Of a stretch of DNA of 42,700 bases, positions 1 through 6,553 are shown piece by piece. Position 1 is the stretch's first letter. Every line of letters begins with the position of its first letter. The notes under the pieces are model-generated. The model saw only the letters and a list, made by a program, of their open reading frames with translations. It was not told the DNA's origin and did no database searches. Position numbers and translations under genes: made by a program. Source of the stretch: Oscillospiraceae bacterium (GTDB lineage: Bacteria > Bacillota > Clostridia > Oscillospirales > Oscillospiraceae); assembly GCA_017935145.1 (NCBI GenBank), contig JAGBIE010000028.1:1-42700 (forward strand), in the 5' to 3' direction.

Positions 1-1
1 C

Positions 2-412
2 CGCGCTGGCGCTGTGAACATCGTTCCCAACTCCACCGGCGCTGCCAAGGCCATCGGTCTGGTTATCCCCGAACTCAACGGCAAGCTCATCGGTGCCGCT
101 CAGCGTATCCCCACCCCCACCGGCTCCACCACCATCCTCAACGCTGTTTGCGCTAAGAGCGTGACCGTTGACGAAATCAACGCCGCCATGAAGGCTGCTG
201 CTACCGAATCCTTCGGCTACAACACCGACGAAATCGTCTCCTCCGATATCATCGGCATGCGTTTCGGCTCCTTGTTCGATGCCACTCAGACCATGGTTTG
301 CAAGCTGCCCGACGGCAAGACTCAGGTGCAGGTTGTTTCTTGGTACGACAACGAGAACTCCTACGTTTCTCAGATGGTCCGCACCATTAAGCACTTCTCC
401 ACTCTGCTGTAA
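2..412 (+). CDS. gap: Glyceraldehyde-3-phosphate dehydrogenase, C-terminal part (5' end outside window)
   Basis: This is the C-terminal 136 residues of GAPDH, the NAD-dependent glycolytic enzyme that oxidises glyceraldehyde-3-phosphate to 1,3-bisphosphoglycerate in the cytoplasm. The reading frame is open from the first base. It begins with the [19 protein letters not shown] stretch, the family's substrate phosphate-binding region, continues through VIPELNGKL and [10 protein letters not shown], and ends with the conserved [13 protein letters not shown] segment. The catalytic cysteine and the NAD-binding half lie upstream of the window. Codon use is strongly biased (ctc, acc, ggc), as expected for a highly expressed gene. 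A strong intrinsic terminator follows 18 bases after the stop, so this is the end of its transcript. Identification is secure; only the start is unknown. Confidence 0.96.
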   Translation, partial: RAGAVNIVPNSTGAAKAIGLVIPELNGKLIGAAQRIPTPTGSTTILNAVCAKSVTVDEINAAMKAAATESFGYNTDEIVSSDIIGMRFGSLFDATQTMVCKLPDGKTQVQVVSWYDNENSYVSQMVRTIKHFSTLL

Positions 413-430
413 TTTTTACATGATAGAGAA

Positions 431-463
431 AAGACCCAACGGATTTTCGTTGGGTCTTTTTTT
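431..463 (+). terminator. Intrinsic terminator of gap
   Basis: A perfect 11-bp stem (431-441 AAGACCCAACG with 448-458) closes a 6-base loop and runs into seven T at 457-463. It lies 18 bases after the gap stop codon and isolates gap from the promoter at 480. Confidence 0.93.
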
Positions 464-479
464 CGACTTTTTACTCCTA

Positions 480-509
480 TTGACACAGTGGCGTAGGGGG
501 ACTTATAAT
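480..509 (+). promoter_or_regulatory. Sigma-A promoter for the O-antigen-ligase-like gene
   Basis: TTGACA at 480-485 and TATAAT at 504-509 are both perfect hexamers, with an 18-base spacer that is one longer than ideal. Transcription should start near 516, giving a leader of about 38 bases before the ATG at 554. It sits just after the gap terminator. Confidence 0.85.
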
Positions 510-553
510 ACCTTCATATGGTATTGGTTTCTACAAGAAATTTGAGGTGTAAG

Positions 554-2026
554 ATGGAAAAATTCACCACGGGGCTTAAACGGCATCTGCCACTGTTGGT
601 TACACTGCTGTTTGCCATTCAGCCCCTTATGGATATGCTGTCCTTTTGGCTGGGAAAAGCCAATTTGGATGGCGCAGTTACCTTAATATTGCGCTTTTTG
701 GTGCTTTTCGCCACGGTGGTTTGCGGATTTTGCCTGACGGAAAAGAAGCGGGTGTACCTGATTTTTGGTGGCGTTTGTACCGCATTCTTCTTTCTGCATG
801 CCTGCGTGTGCTTTGCGGTGGGTTATGAGGATATCGTCAGCGATATCACAAACTTTATCCGCATTGTGCAAATGCCTGTGACCACCCTTTGCCTCATCAC
901 CTTCCTCCGCGCCCATGAAAAAAGCTTTGAGGGGATGCAGTGGGGACTTACTTTGGCACTGGCATTTATGTGCTTGAGCATGCTCCTCAGCACCCTCACA
1001 GGCACTGACCCCCACACCTATACAACGGGCAAGGGGACTTTGGGCTGGTTTCAAAACACCAATTCCCAAAGCTGTAGCCTCTGCGTGCTTTTGGCGGTGA
1101 CTTTGGGTTGGCAACTAAAGCATAAAAAGAAGATTTCTATCTCCCTGTGGCTCACTGCGGTACTAGGATGTGTCGCGCTCTATGCCCTCGCCCCTCGGCT
1201 GGCGTATTTTGGACTTATGGCCATTACCATGGGTCTTGCCCTGTCGCTCATCCTCATTTCCCGCCGTAATTGGCCCACGGCAGTGGCATTTGTAGCCCTG
1301 TGCGCCATCTTTGTTGCCCTCATTCCCACATCTCCCATGGGGAAATATGTGAGTAATGAAAGCGCCTATCAAAACAAGGTGGATAAAAAACTCACAGAAC
1401 TCATTGCGGGCGATAAAGATTTGGTGCCTTCTTTGGTCGACCGCCAAAAAGCGGGAGAAACCTTGACCGAAGCGGAGCAGGAGACCCTTTTGCAGGGACT
1501 TTTGCCCATCTATGAGCGCCATGCAGAAGATTTTGTGGAACTGTTTGGCCCGTGGAAAGCCATGGAACTTTTGGACTTTACCACGGATTTCCATACTTTT
1601 ATTGACGTCCGCGCCAAGAAAATCATCTTCGCGGAAGAACTCATGAAAAATTCGCCCTTTACTGCCCAACTGTTCGGCTTGGAACTGGGGCGCTTCACCG
1701 TGGGGGAATATATCTACGATGTGGAAAATGATTTCCACGGCATATACTACCTCTGCGGTTGGGTGGGTCTGGCACTATACTTAGCCTTTATGTTGTATTT
1801 TGTGGGACTCGTTGTGTGGGCGCTTCTGAAAAACGCCAAGCGCTATTTCACCATAGAGGCGGCAGGCTATGGTATCGCCCTCATCTTATGTCTACTCCAT
1901 GCTGTTACCACAGCGGGCGTGTTGCGCAGACCCAACGCATCCATTTATCTTTCCGCCCTCTTGGCGGGGGTCTATTACTTGGTGAAACTCAAACAATATG
2001 ATGAGAAAAAGACCGAGGCTCTATAA
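554..2026 (+). CDS. O-antigen ligase / polymerase-like integral membrane protein
   Basis: A 490-residue polytopic membrane protein resembling the O-antigen ligase/Wzy superfamily, which transfers or polymerises lipid-linked glycans on the outer face of the membrane. About ten hydrophobic segments are seen. A large hydrophilic loop lies at about residues 262-394, followed by ENDFHGIYYLCGWVG (His395), which matches the 'H..y...G..G' pattern near the end of the family's big periplasmic loop. FQNTNSQS at 167-174 resembles the family's 'f.N.N' motif. The start chosen is ATG 554, because GAGGTG at 544-549 sits just ahead of it; the frame is open further upstream but without a site. The gene is monocistronic, with its own promoter and terminator, 7 kb from the polysaccharide operon. 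The family is remote in sequence, so the exact substrate, and ligase versus polymerase, is open. Confidence 0.7.
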   Translation: MEKFTTGLKRHLPLLVTLLFAIQPLMDMLSFWLGKANLDGAVTLILRFLVLFATVVCGFCLTEKKRVYLIFGGVCTAFFFLHACVCFAVGYEDIVSDITNFIRIVQMPVTTLCLITFLRAHEKSFEGMQWGLTLALAFMCLSMLLSTLTGTDPHTYTTGKGTLGWFQNTNSQSCSLCVLLAVTLGWQLKHKKKISISLWLTAVLGCVALYALAPRLAYFGLMAITMGLALSLILISRRNWPTAVAFVALCAIFVALIPTSPMGKYVSNESAYQNKVDKKLTELIAGDKDLVPSLVDRQKAGETLTEAEQETLLQGLLPIYERHAEDFVELFGPWKAMELLDFTTDFHTFIDVRAKKIIFAEELMKNSPFTAQLFGLELGRFTVGEYIYDVENDFHGIYYLCGWVGLALYLAFMLYFVGLVVWALLKNAKRYFTIEAAGYGIALILCLLHAVTTAGVLRRPNASIYLSALLAGVYYLVKLKQYDEKKTEAL

Positions 2027-2040
2027 CCTTGGTCTTTTCT
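2009..2040. terminator. Terminator between convergent genes
   Basis: A 10-bp stem (2009-2018 with 2027-2036, one G-T pair) is followed by TTTTCT. The loop contains the stop codon of the upstream gene. An A run on the left arm means it may also act on the opposing transcript that ends at 2040. Confidence 0.8.
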
Positions 2041-2969
2041 TATTCGCTACAGTGCTTTAAAAAGCGTTGGAGGGCTTCTTCATAGCCTTGGCGGTCATAA
2101 ATAAAACTCACGCCATGACCCGCACCCTCTGCCAAGAGGATTTCCTTTTTGCCACGGAATGCCTCATAGTTCCGTTCCGTCATGGCGCAGGGCACAAATT
2201 TGTCCTCCTTCCCGTGGATGAAAAACACGGGGTAGGGGCAGTTCTGTAATGCATCCACGGTGGAGCATTCATCCAAACGGAAACCGCAGAACATGCGGGT
2301 GAGAAGCCCCAAAAACCATGTGGCAATCTTGGGTGGCAGATGCATTTTCTCCTTTGCCACATGGCGCACAATATCCTTGGGCGATGTAAAACCGCAATCG
2401 GCAATGACACCCCGCACATTCCCCTTGTGGGGCAGGGCAGATGCCATAAGCACCGTGGTTGCGCCCATGGAAACACCCGCCAGCAAAAGGGGATGGTCGT
2501 TCCCCAATCGGGAGGCGGCTTCTTCTGTCCATACGGTGACATCTTTCCGTTCTTTCACCCCGAAGGTCAAGTAAAGACCCTCGCTTTTCCCGTGGGCGCG
2601 CTGTTCGCAGATGAGCAAGTTGTAGCCCAAATCGTGATAGAATTTCATACCCCCCGCAAAGTCAATCCAATAGGCGGAGCGGTAGCCGTGGAAGAACAGC
2701 AGAGTTCCCACGGCGTTTTTCTTGGGCACAAAAATGCCGTGCAGACGCAGTCCATCGTGACTTTTCACATACCAATCTTCCTTTTCCTGCTGAGAAAGCC
2801 AAACTCGGCTTTCCTCAATCAGGGGAATCATGGGGCGCAGATGGGTATTTTTCAGCAATTTGGGCGAGGTAAAATCGGGCACATATGCCCGCAAAACCGC
2901 CGTGCGCAGGCACAGCCATGTGATGATTGCCACTGCCAAAAGCAGAATGGCAAGAATCCAAAATAGCAT
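2040..2969 (-). CDS. Alpha/beta hydrolase, membrane-anchored
   Basis: A 309-residue serine hydrolase of the alpha/beta fold, with an uncleaved-looking hydrophobic N-terminus (residues 2-20) that probably anchors it in the membrane with the catalytic domain outside or at the surface. The expected triad is visible: Ser167 in the nucleophile elbow GVSMG, Asp256 in HGKEDKFVP, and His285 in GAGHG. The oxyanion-side HGYRS motif is at 94-98. It looks like the YqkD-type (extended lipase/peptidase S9-like) family. The substrate cannot be read from sequence. The start codon is one base after the stop of the upstream PAP2 gene and has a GAAGGG site, so the two are co-transcribed and probably translationally coupled. 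A PAP2 phosphatase neighbour hints at lipid or cell-envelope turnover, which is inference only. Confidence 0.88.
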   Translation of the reverse strand: MLFWILAILLLAVAIITWLCLRTAVLRAYVPDFTSPKLLKNTHLRPMIPLIEESRVWLSQQEKEDWYVKSHDGLRLHGIFVPKKNAVGTLLFFHGYRSAYWIDFAGGMKFYHDLGYNLLICEQRAHGKSEGLYLTFGVKERKDVTVWTEEAASRLGNDHPLLLAGVSMGATTVLMASALPHKGNVRGVIADCGFTSPKDIVRHVAKEKMHLPPKIATWFLGLLTRMFCGFRLDECSTVDALQNCPYPVFFIHGKEDKFVPCAMTERNYEAFRGKKEILLAEGAGHGVSFIYDRQGYEEALQRFLKHCSE

Positions 2970-2970
2970 C

Positions 2971-3891
2971 TTAACCCTTCTTTTTGCCGATTTTTTGGAA
3001 CAGGGGGAAGGTCATGGGCCACAGGAAAGCACCAAAAATCACCACGACAGCGTAGCGGACAGTGCGACCCAAATACTCACCCAAAAGGGCATTTAGGGGA
3101 CTTTTCAGTCCCTCTTTGATGGCAAGAAGCAAGGCTAATCCCAGAAGTACCTTCAAAATTTGCCCCAAAAGAGGCGCACTCACGGAGAAGGGGGGCTTCT
3201 TTGCAGTGAAGAGGAGGGTTACATCCAAGCCCAAAATACAGCCTAACATAGTATATGCGCTTTCCTTGCCGTGGAGCAGGTTGGCGCTGTCCATATCCGC
3301 AGGAAAATCATACAGTTCCACATACGCCACAAAGGCGATGGAAAGCACGGTCATTACCGCGGTGATGATGTAAAAAGGCTTGGGATTTTCATCGATTTTT
3401 TCAAAAGCGGGATACAGCAAAAGCACCATGAGAAGGCTACTGCCTGCGCCCACCAATACATCGGCAGGAGTGTGCACGCCCAAATACATGCGGGAAAAAG
3501 GCACCAACACGCACACTGCAATAAAAATCCAGCGGGCTAGGTTGTTTTTGGTCATCCGTGCCATACTGCCAAAGGTGGTCACGCTGATTTGGCTGTGACC
3601 TGATGGGAAAGAGAAGCCTGTCGCTTCCGCGCGGGCGCTTTCCACAATGGGGAAATTGGGGTCTTTCACCCAAGGGCGAGGCACACGGCAGGTGAGTTTG
3701 AGGAACTGATTAAAAATCGTTCCCACAAAGCCCGTGGTGAGGATGTAGTAACCCATTTTTCGGCTGATGCACCAATAGACAATGAGCGCCACCACAATAA
3801 AGGCGGTTTCCTCACCCAGCATGGTAATGACGGAGAAGATGGCATCCATCACAGGATTGCGGATGGACTGGAGAAAATAGAGAACTTGCAA
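2971..3891 (-). CDS. PAP2-family membrane phosphatase
   Basis: An integral membrane phosphatase of the PAP2 superfamily, the group that removes phosphate from phosphatidic acid or undecaprenyl pyrophosphate at the outer membrane face. All three catalytic motifs are present: KX6RP (Lys65 to Arg72-Pro73), PSGH (96-99) and SRX5HX3D (Ser133, Arg134, His140, Asp144). Several transmembrane segments follow. The reading frame has an ATG at 3909 with no ribosome binding site. A perfect AAAGGAG lies inside that extension at 3906-3900, 8 bases before an in-frame TTG at 3891. I therefore take TTG 3891 as the start, giving about 307 residues beginning (M)QVLYFLQSIRNP. First gene of a two-gene minus-strand operon. 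Substrate is uncertain; undecaprenyl pyrophosphate is a natural guess in a glycan-rich region. Confidence 0.9.
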   Translation of the reverse strand: MQVLYFLQSIRNPVMDAIFSVITMLGEETAFIVVALIVYWCISRKMGYYILTTGFVGTIFNQFLKLTCRVPRPWVKDPNFPIVESARAEATGFSFPSGHSQISVTTFGSMARMTKNNLARWIFIAVCVLVPFSRMYLGVHTPADVLVGAGSSLLMVLLLYPAFEKIDENPKPFYIITAVMTVLSIAFVAYVELYDFPADMDSANLLHGKESAYTMLGCILGLDVTLLFTAKKPPFSVSAPLLGQILKVLLGLALLLAIKEGLKSPLNALLGEYLGRTVRYAVVVIFGAFLWPMTFPLFQKIGKKKG

Positions 3892-3923
3892 AGCAAAAAC
3901 TCCTTTCATAGGGGGATAGAATC

Positions 3924-3932
3924 AGTATACCA
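3924..3932 (-). promoter_or_regulatory. Candidate extended -10 promoter for PAP2/hydrolase pair
   Basis: Read on the minus strand, TGGTATACT (3932 to 3924) is an extended -10 element (TGnTATACT). No good -35 is seen 17 bases upstream. It lies 33 bases before the proposed TTG start. Confidence 0.45.
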
Positions 3933-3962
3933 CGATTTTGCGGGGGAGAAAAGTATTTTCCG

Positions 3963-3991
3963 TTTACAAGGGGATAGATTCGCGGTAAAAT
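3963..3991 (+). promoter_or_regulatory. Promoter for gluQ
   Basis: TTTACA at 3963-3968 and TAAAAT at 3986-3991 are separated by 17 bases, each 5/6 to consensus. The gluQ start is 30 bases downstream. Confidence 0.65.
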
Positions 3992-4020
3992 AAGGAAAAA
4001 AGGAACGGAGATGAGGGGAA

Positions 4021-4926
4021 TTGATCGGTCGTTTTGCGCCCAGCCCCAGCGGGCGAATGCATTTGGGCAATGTCTTTTCTGCCATGGCGGCATGGCTCTG
4101 CGTGCGGAAAGAAAAAGGTACAATGCTACTCCGCATTGAAGATTTAGACCCCGCCCGCTGTAAAGAAGAATACGCCCTGCAGTTAAAGGACGACCTGCGC
4201 TGGCTGGGACTAAATTGGGATGAAGAACAAACCCCTCAATCTCAGCGGGATAAGGTGTATCGCGAGGTATTTGAATCCCTGTGGGAGAGAAATTTGGTCT
4301 ATCCCTGTTATTGTTCTCGGGATGCCCTCCATGGCGCTTCCGCGCCCCACGCTTCCGATGGAACGGTGATTTACGCGGGTACTTGTCGTAATCTCACAGA
4401 GCAGGAGCGGGCGCTCCAAACAAAAGCCCCTGCCTACCGCCTTTCTGTGCCCGATGAAACTTGGGGCTTTACGGATTTACTCCAAGGGAAGTATGAAGAA
4501 AACCTCCAAAAAGAGTGCGGAGACTTTATTATCCGCCGTGCCGATGGCGTTGCCGCCTATCAGTTAGCCGTGGTGGTAGACGATATGGCGGGCGGTGTTA
4601 GCCAAGTGGTGCGGGGCAGAGATTTGCTCACCTCCACCCCAAGACAAAAGTACCTTTACTCCCTTTTGGGTGGCACTGCACCGGAGTATCTCCATGTGCC
4701 TCTGCTCACCGATGAATCTGGTCGCCGTCTGAGCAAACGGGATGGAGATTTGGATTTGGGCGAATTGAGAAAATCTCACTCTGCGGAAGAAATTTTAGGC
4801 ACTTTGGCATATTCTTGGGGGATTTTGGAACATTTTGAAAAAATCTCCGCCGAGGAACTGGTGGGGGAATTCTCTCTCCAAAAGGTCAAAAAAGAGAATA
4901 TCGCCATACGGAACTTTTTGGTATAA
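4021..4926 (+). CDS. gluQ: Glutamyl-queuosine tRNA(Asp) synthetase
   Basis: GluQRS is a shortened glutamyl-tRNA synthetase paralogue that attaches glutamate to the queuosine base at position 34 of tRNA-Asp. The protein has 301 residues, the usual family length, and lacks the C-terminal anticodon-binding domain of GltX. Class I signatures are present: FAPSPSGRMHLGN (HIGH-like, 5-17) and LSKRDGD (KMSKS-like, 237-243). The family's zinc site is complete, with Cys96-x-Cys98 and Tyr118-x3-Cys122. The start is TTG 4021, because the APSPSG motif must sit at the extreme N-terminus and AGGGG lies just upstream; the ATG at 4011 is out of frame. It stands alone behind its own promoter. The tRNA-Asp gene that would be its substrate lies at 42542 in this window. 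Confidence 0.93.
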   Translation: MIGRFAPSPSGRMHLGNVFSAMAAWLCVRKEKGTMLLRIEDLDPARCKEEYALQLKDDLRWLGLNWDEEQTPQSQRDKVYREVFESLWERNLVYPCYCSRDALHGASAPHASDGTVIYAGTCRNLTEQERALQTKAPAYRLSVPDETWGFTDLLQGKYEENLQKECGDFIIRRADGVAAYQLAVVVDDMAGGVSQVVRGRDLLTSTPRQKYLYSLLGGTAPEYLHVPLLTDESGRRLSKRDGDLDLGELRKSHSAEEILGTLAYSWGILEHFEKISAEELVGEFSLQKVKKENIAIRNFLV

Positions 4927-4937
4927 ATAGGAAAAAA

Positions 4938-4970
4938 TCCGTCCATGATGGATAAAAAGTAGTGGACGGA
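4938..4970 (+). promoter_or_regulatory. Hairpin overlapping the ribosome binding site of the CBS gene
   Basis: TCCGTCCA at 4938-4945 is a perfect reverse complement of TGGACGGA at 4963-4970, with a 17-base A-rich loop. The right arm includes the first bases of the GGAGG site (4968-4972) that serves ATG 4980, so folding would partly hide it. No T run follows, so it is not an intrinsic terminator. Confidence 0.5.
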
Positions 4971-4979
4971 GGGCTTTAT

Positions 4980-5405
4980 ATGAAAGTTTCAGACTGCATG
5001 GGGCAAAATCCTGTTACCATCGGCATGGATGCTTCCGTTTCTTCGGCGGCACGGCTCATGGCGCGGAGGAATGTAGGTTTCCTCCCCGTGTGTCAAGGTG
5101 GCGCACTCATGGGCGTGGTGACGGACAGAGACTTACTCCTGCGCTGTGTGGCGGCAGGGGAGGACCCCAATGTGACCCCTGTGAGTCGGGTCATGACGGG
5201 TCGCGTTCTCACTGCCAGTCCCAAAGAGGAATTATATTTGGCATCCCGCCGTATGGCACAGGCGCAGGTGCGCCGTCTGCCCGTGGTGGAAAACGGTCGC
5301 CTTTTGGGCATGGTGGCACTGAGTGATGTATCCCGTCAGGAGGATTATGCCTTAGAAACCGCCCAATGTCTGCAAGAAATTAGCAATCCCGTGAAAAAAT
5401 GGTGA
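4980..5405 (+). CDS. CBS-domain pair protein
   Basis: A 141-residue cytoplasmic protein consisting of two tandem CBS domains (about residues 1-60 and 70-128), the Bateman module that binds adenosine nucleotides and acts as an energy or ligand sensor. Typical CBS signatures are seen: VSSAARLMARRNVGFLPV followed by GVVTDRDLL, and then RRLPVVENGRLLGMVALSD. No catalytic domain is attached, so it may regulate another protein. The start chosen is ATG 4980 with GGAGG six bases upstream. A GTG at 4962 is in frame but has no site. The upstream hairpin may modulate translation. It stands between gluQ and the rplU leader, and no partner is evident. Confidence 0.88.
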   Translation: MKVSDCMGQNPVTIGMDASVSSAARLMARRNVGFLPVCQGGALMGVVTDRDLLLRCVAAGEDPNVTPVSRVMTGRVLTASPKEELYLASRRMAQAQVRRLPVVENGRLLGMVALSDVSRQEDYALETAQCLQEISNPVKKW

Positions 5406-5434
5406 ATTTTGCGGGAAAATGTGAGAAAAATTGT

Positions 5435-5463
5435 TTGACAAGGGCGCATGGTGCTGTTATAAT
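5435..5463 (+). promoter_or_regulatory. Consensus sigma-A promoter of the rplU operon
   Basis: TTGACA 5435-5440, 17-base spacer, TATAAT 5458-5463: a perfect consensus match. Transcription should begin near 5470. Confidence 0.93.
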
Positions 5464-5560
5464 GGGAAAGCCGCATTGAAGAGGTAGAAGCTGAAGTGCG
5501 CCCATTTTTGGCGTTTCACACCTCAAGAGCGAGACTACAGAAAAGGTAGGTGCAAAGAAA
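5464..5560 (+). ncRNA. Structured 5' leader of rplU (L21 leader-like)
   Basis: This leader of about 95 bases folds into an elongated hairpin. GAGGT 5481-5485 pairs with ACCTC 5520-5524, GTG 5496-5498 with CAC 5517-5519, and CGCC 5499-5502 with GGCG 5510-5513, with a TTT bulge at 5514-5516. Firmicute rplU operons often carry an L21 leader proposed to bind a ribosomal protein for autoregulation. Position and structure fit, but a covariance-model search was not possible, so membership of that family is inferred. Confidence 0.6.
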
Positions 5561-5872
5561 ATGAAAGCAGTTATCGTTACCGGTGGCAAGCAGTACAGCG
5601 TGCAGGAAAATGATGTGATTTACATCGAAAAGCTGAACGCCGAGGCTGAAGAAACCGTGACCTTCGATCAGGTGCTGGCAATCGTGGATGGTGAGAACTC
5701 CAAGTTCGGCACTCCCGTTGTGGAAGGCGCAACCGTCACTGCCAAGGTCCTCAAGAACGGCAAGGGCAAGAAGATTACCGTCTTCAAGTACCGTCCCAAG
5801 AAGGACTCCAAGAGCATGCAGGGTCATCGTCAGCCTTACACCAAGGTGCAGATCGAAAAGATCTCCGTGTAA
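5561..5872 (+). CDS. rplU: 50S ribosomal protein L21
   Basis: L21 is a 23S rRNA-binding protein of the large ribosomal subunit. The 103-residue product has full family length and the recognisable start [25 protein letters not shown]. The C-terminal signature [20 protein letters not shown] is also present. ATG 5561 has GTAGGTG upstream. Codon use is strongly biased, as expected for a ribosomal protein. First gene of rplU-prp-rpmA, a canonical Firmicute arrangement, behind a consensus promoter and structured leader. Confidence 0.98.
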   Translation: MKAVIVTGGKQYSVQENDVIYIEKLNAEAEETVTFDQVLAIVDGENSKFGTPVVEGATVTAKVLKNGKGKKITVFKYRPKKDSKSMQGHRQPYTKVQIEKISV

Positions 5873-5878
5873 GTTGCC

Positions 5879-6202
5879 ATGACAAAAGTTGAATTTTTCA
5901 ATGAAAACGGCAGAATCACTCGGTTCTCCGTGTCCGGTCACAGCGGTTATGCAGAAAAGGGACAAGATATTGTCTGTGCTTACATTACCGCAGTGGTGAC
6001 CATGGCAGAGGCTACTTTGAACGATGTTCTGGGTGCCAATGCAAAAGTAAGAGAGAATGCGGAAGAACCCCGCATCACTCTGACCCTCCCCGCAAATTGT
6101 GAGGAAGAGAGTGCCGTGCAGGCAGTTCTCACGGGCATGATGCTCACCCTCTCATCCCTGCGGGACAATTATCCTGATTATATCGAAGTTTTGGAGGTGT
6201 AA
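5879..6202 (+). CDS. prp: Ribosomal-processing cysteine protease Prp
   Basis: Prp (YsxB family) removes the N-terminal extension of ribosomal protein L27 in Firmicutes and some relatives. The 107-residue product carries the catalytic pair expected for the family, His21 in SGHSGYAEKG and Cys33 in DIVCAYIT. It lies between rplU and rpmA, its invariant location. The start is ATG 5879, six bases after the rplU stop. There is almost no Shine-Dalgarno sequence, so translation is probably coupled to rplU. Its substrate is encoded three bases downstream. Confidence 0.95.
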   Translation: MTKVEFFNENGRITRFSVSGHSGYAEKGQDIVCAYITAVVTMAEATLNDVLGANAKVRENAEEPRITLTLPANCEEESAVQAVLTGMMLTLSSLRDNYPDYIEVLEV

Positions 6203-6205
6203 CAT

Positions 6206-6487
6206 ATGCTGAATTTGGGTTTACAGTTCTTTGCTCATAAGAAAGGCGGCGGCTCCACTAAGAACGGCCGTGATTCTGAGTCTAAGAGACTGGGCGTAAA
6301 GCGTGCTGATGGTCAGTTTGTTCTGGCTGGCAACATTCTGGTTCGCCAGAGAGGTACGCACATCCATCCCGGCAACAATGTCGGTATCGGCAGCGATGAC
6401 ACCCTGTTCGCCCTCATCGACGGCGTCGTGAAATTTGAGCGGATGGGCAAGGATCGCAAGATGTGCTCTGTTTACGCACAGCAGTAA
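6206..6487 (+). CDS. rpmA: 50S ribosomal protein L27 with cleavable N-terminal extension
   Basis: L27 reaches the peptidyl transferase centre of the large subunit. The 93-residue product starts [10 protein letters not shown] followed by [20 protein letters not shown]. The LQFFA sequence before HKKGG is the recognised Prp cleavage motif, so the mature protein should start at His11. Uncleaved extension would block the peptidyl transferase centre, which explains why prp is retained next to it. GGAGGTG at 6193-6199 serves ATG 6206. A perfect terminator hairpin starts 13 bases after the stop. Confidence 0.98.
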   Translation: MLNLGLQFFAHKKGGGSTKNGRDSESKRLGVKRADGQFVLAGNILVRQRGTHIHPGNNVGIGSDDTLFALIDGVVKFERMGKDRKMCSVYAQQ

Positions 6488-6499
6488 TTTGATGCAAAG

Positions 6500-6533
6500 A
6501 ATCCGGAACATATCTCTATGTTCCGGATTTTTT
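6500..6533 (+). terminator. Terminator between rpmA and obgE
   Basis: A perfect 13-bp stem (6500-6512 with 6517-6529), TCTC loop, and T run 6528-6533. It ends only about 20 bases before the obgE start, leaving no room for a promoter in between. obgE expression must therefore rely on partial readthrough or on a promoter upstream of this hairpin. Confidence 0.88.
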
Positions 6534-6553
6534 ATGGAGAGGAGATGGCCATT

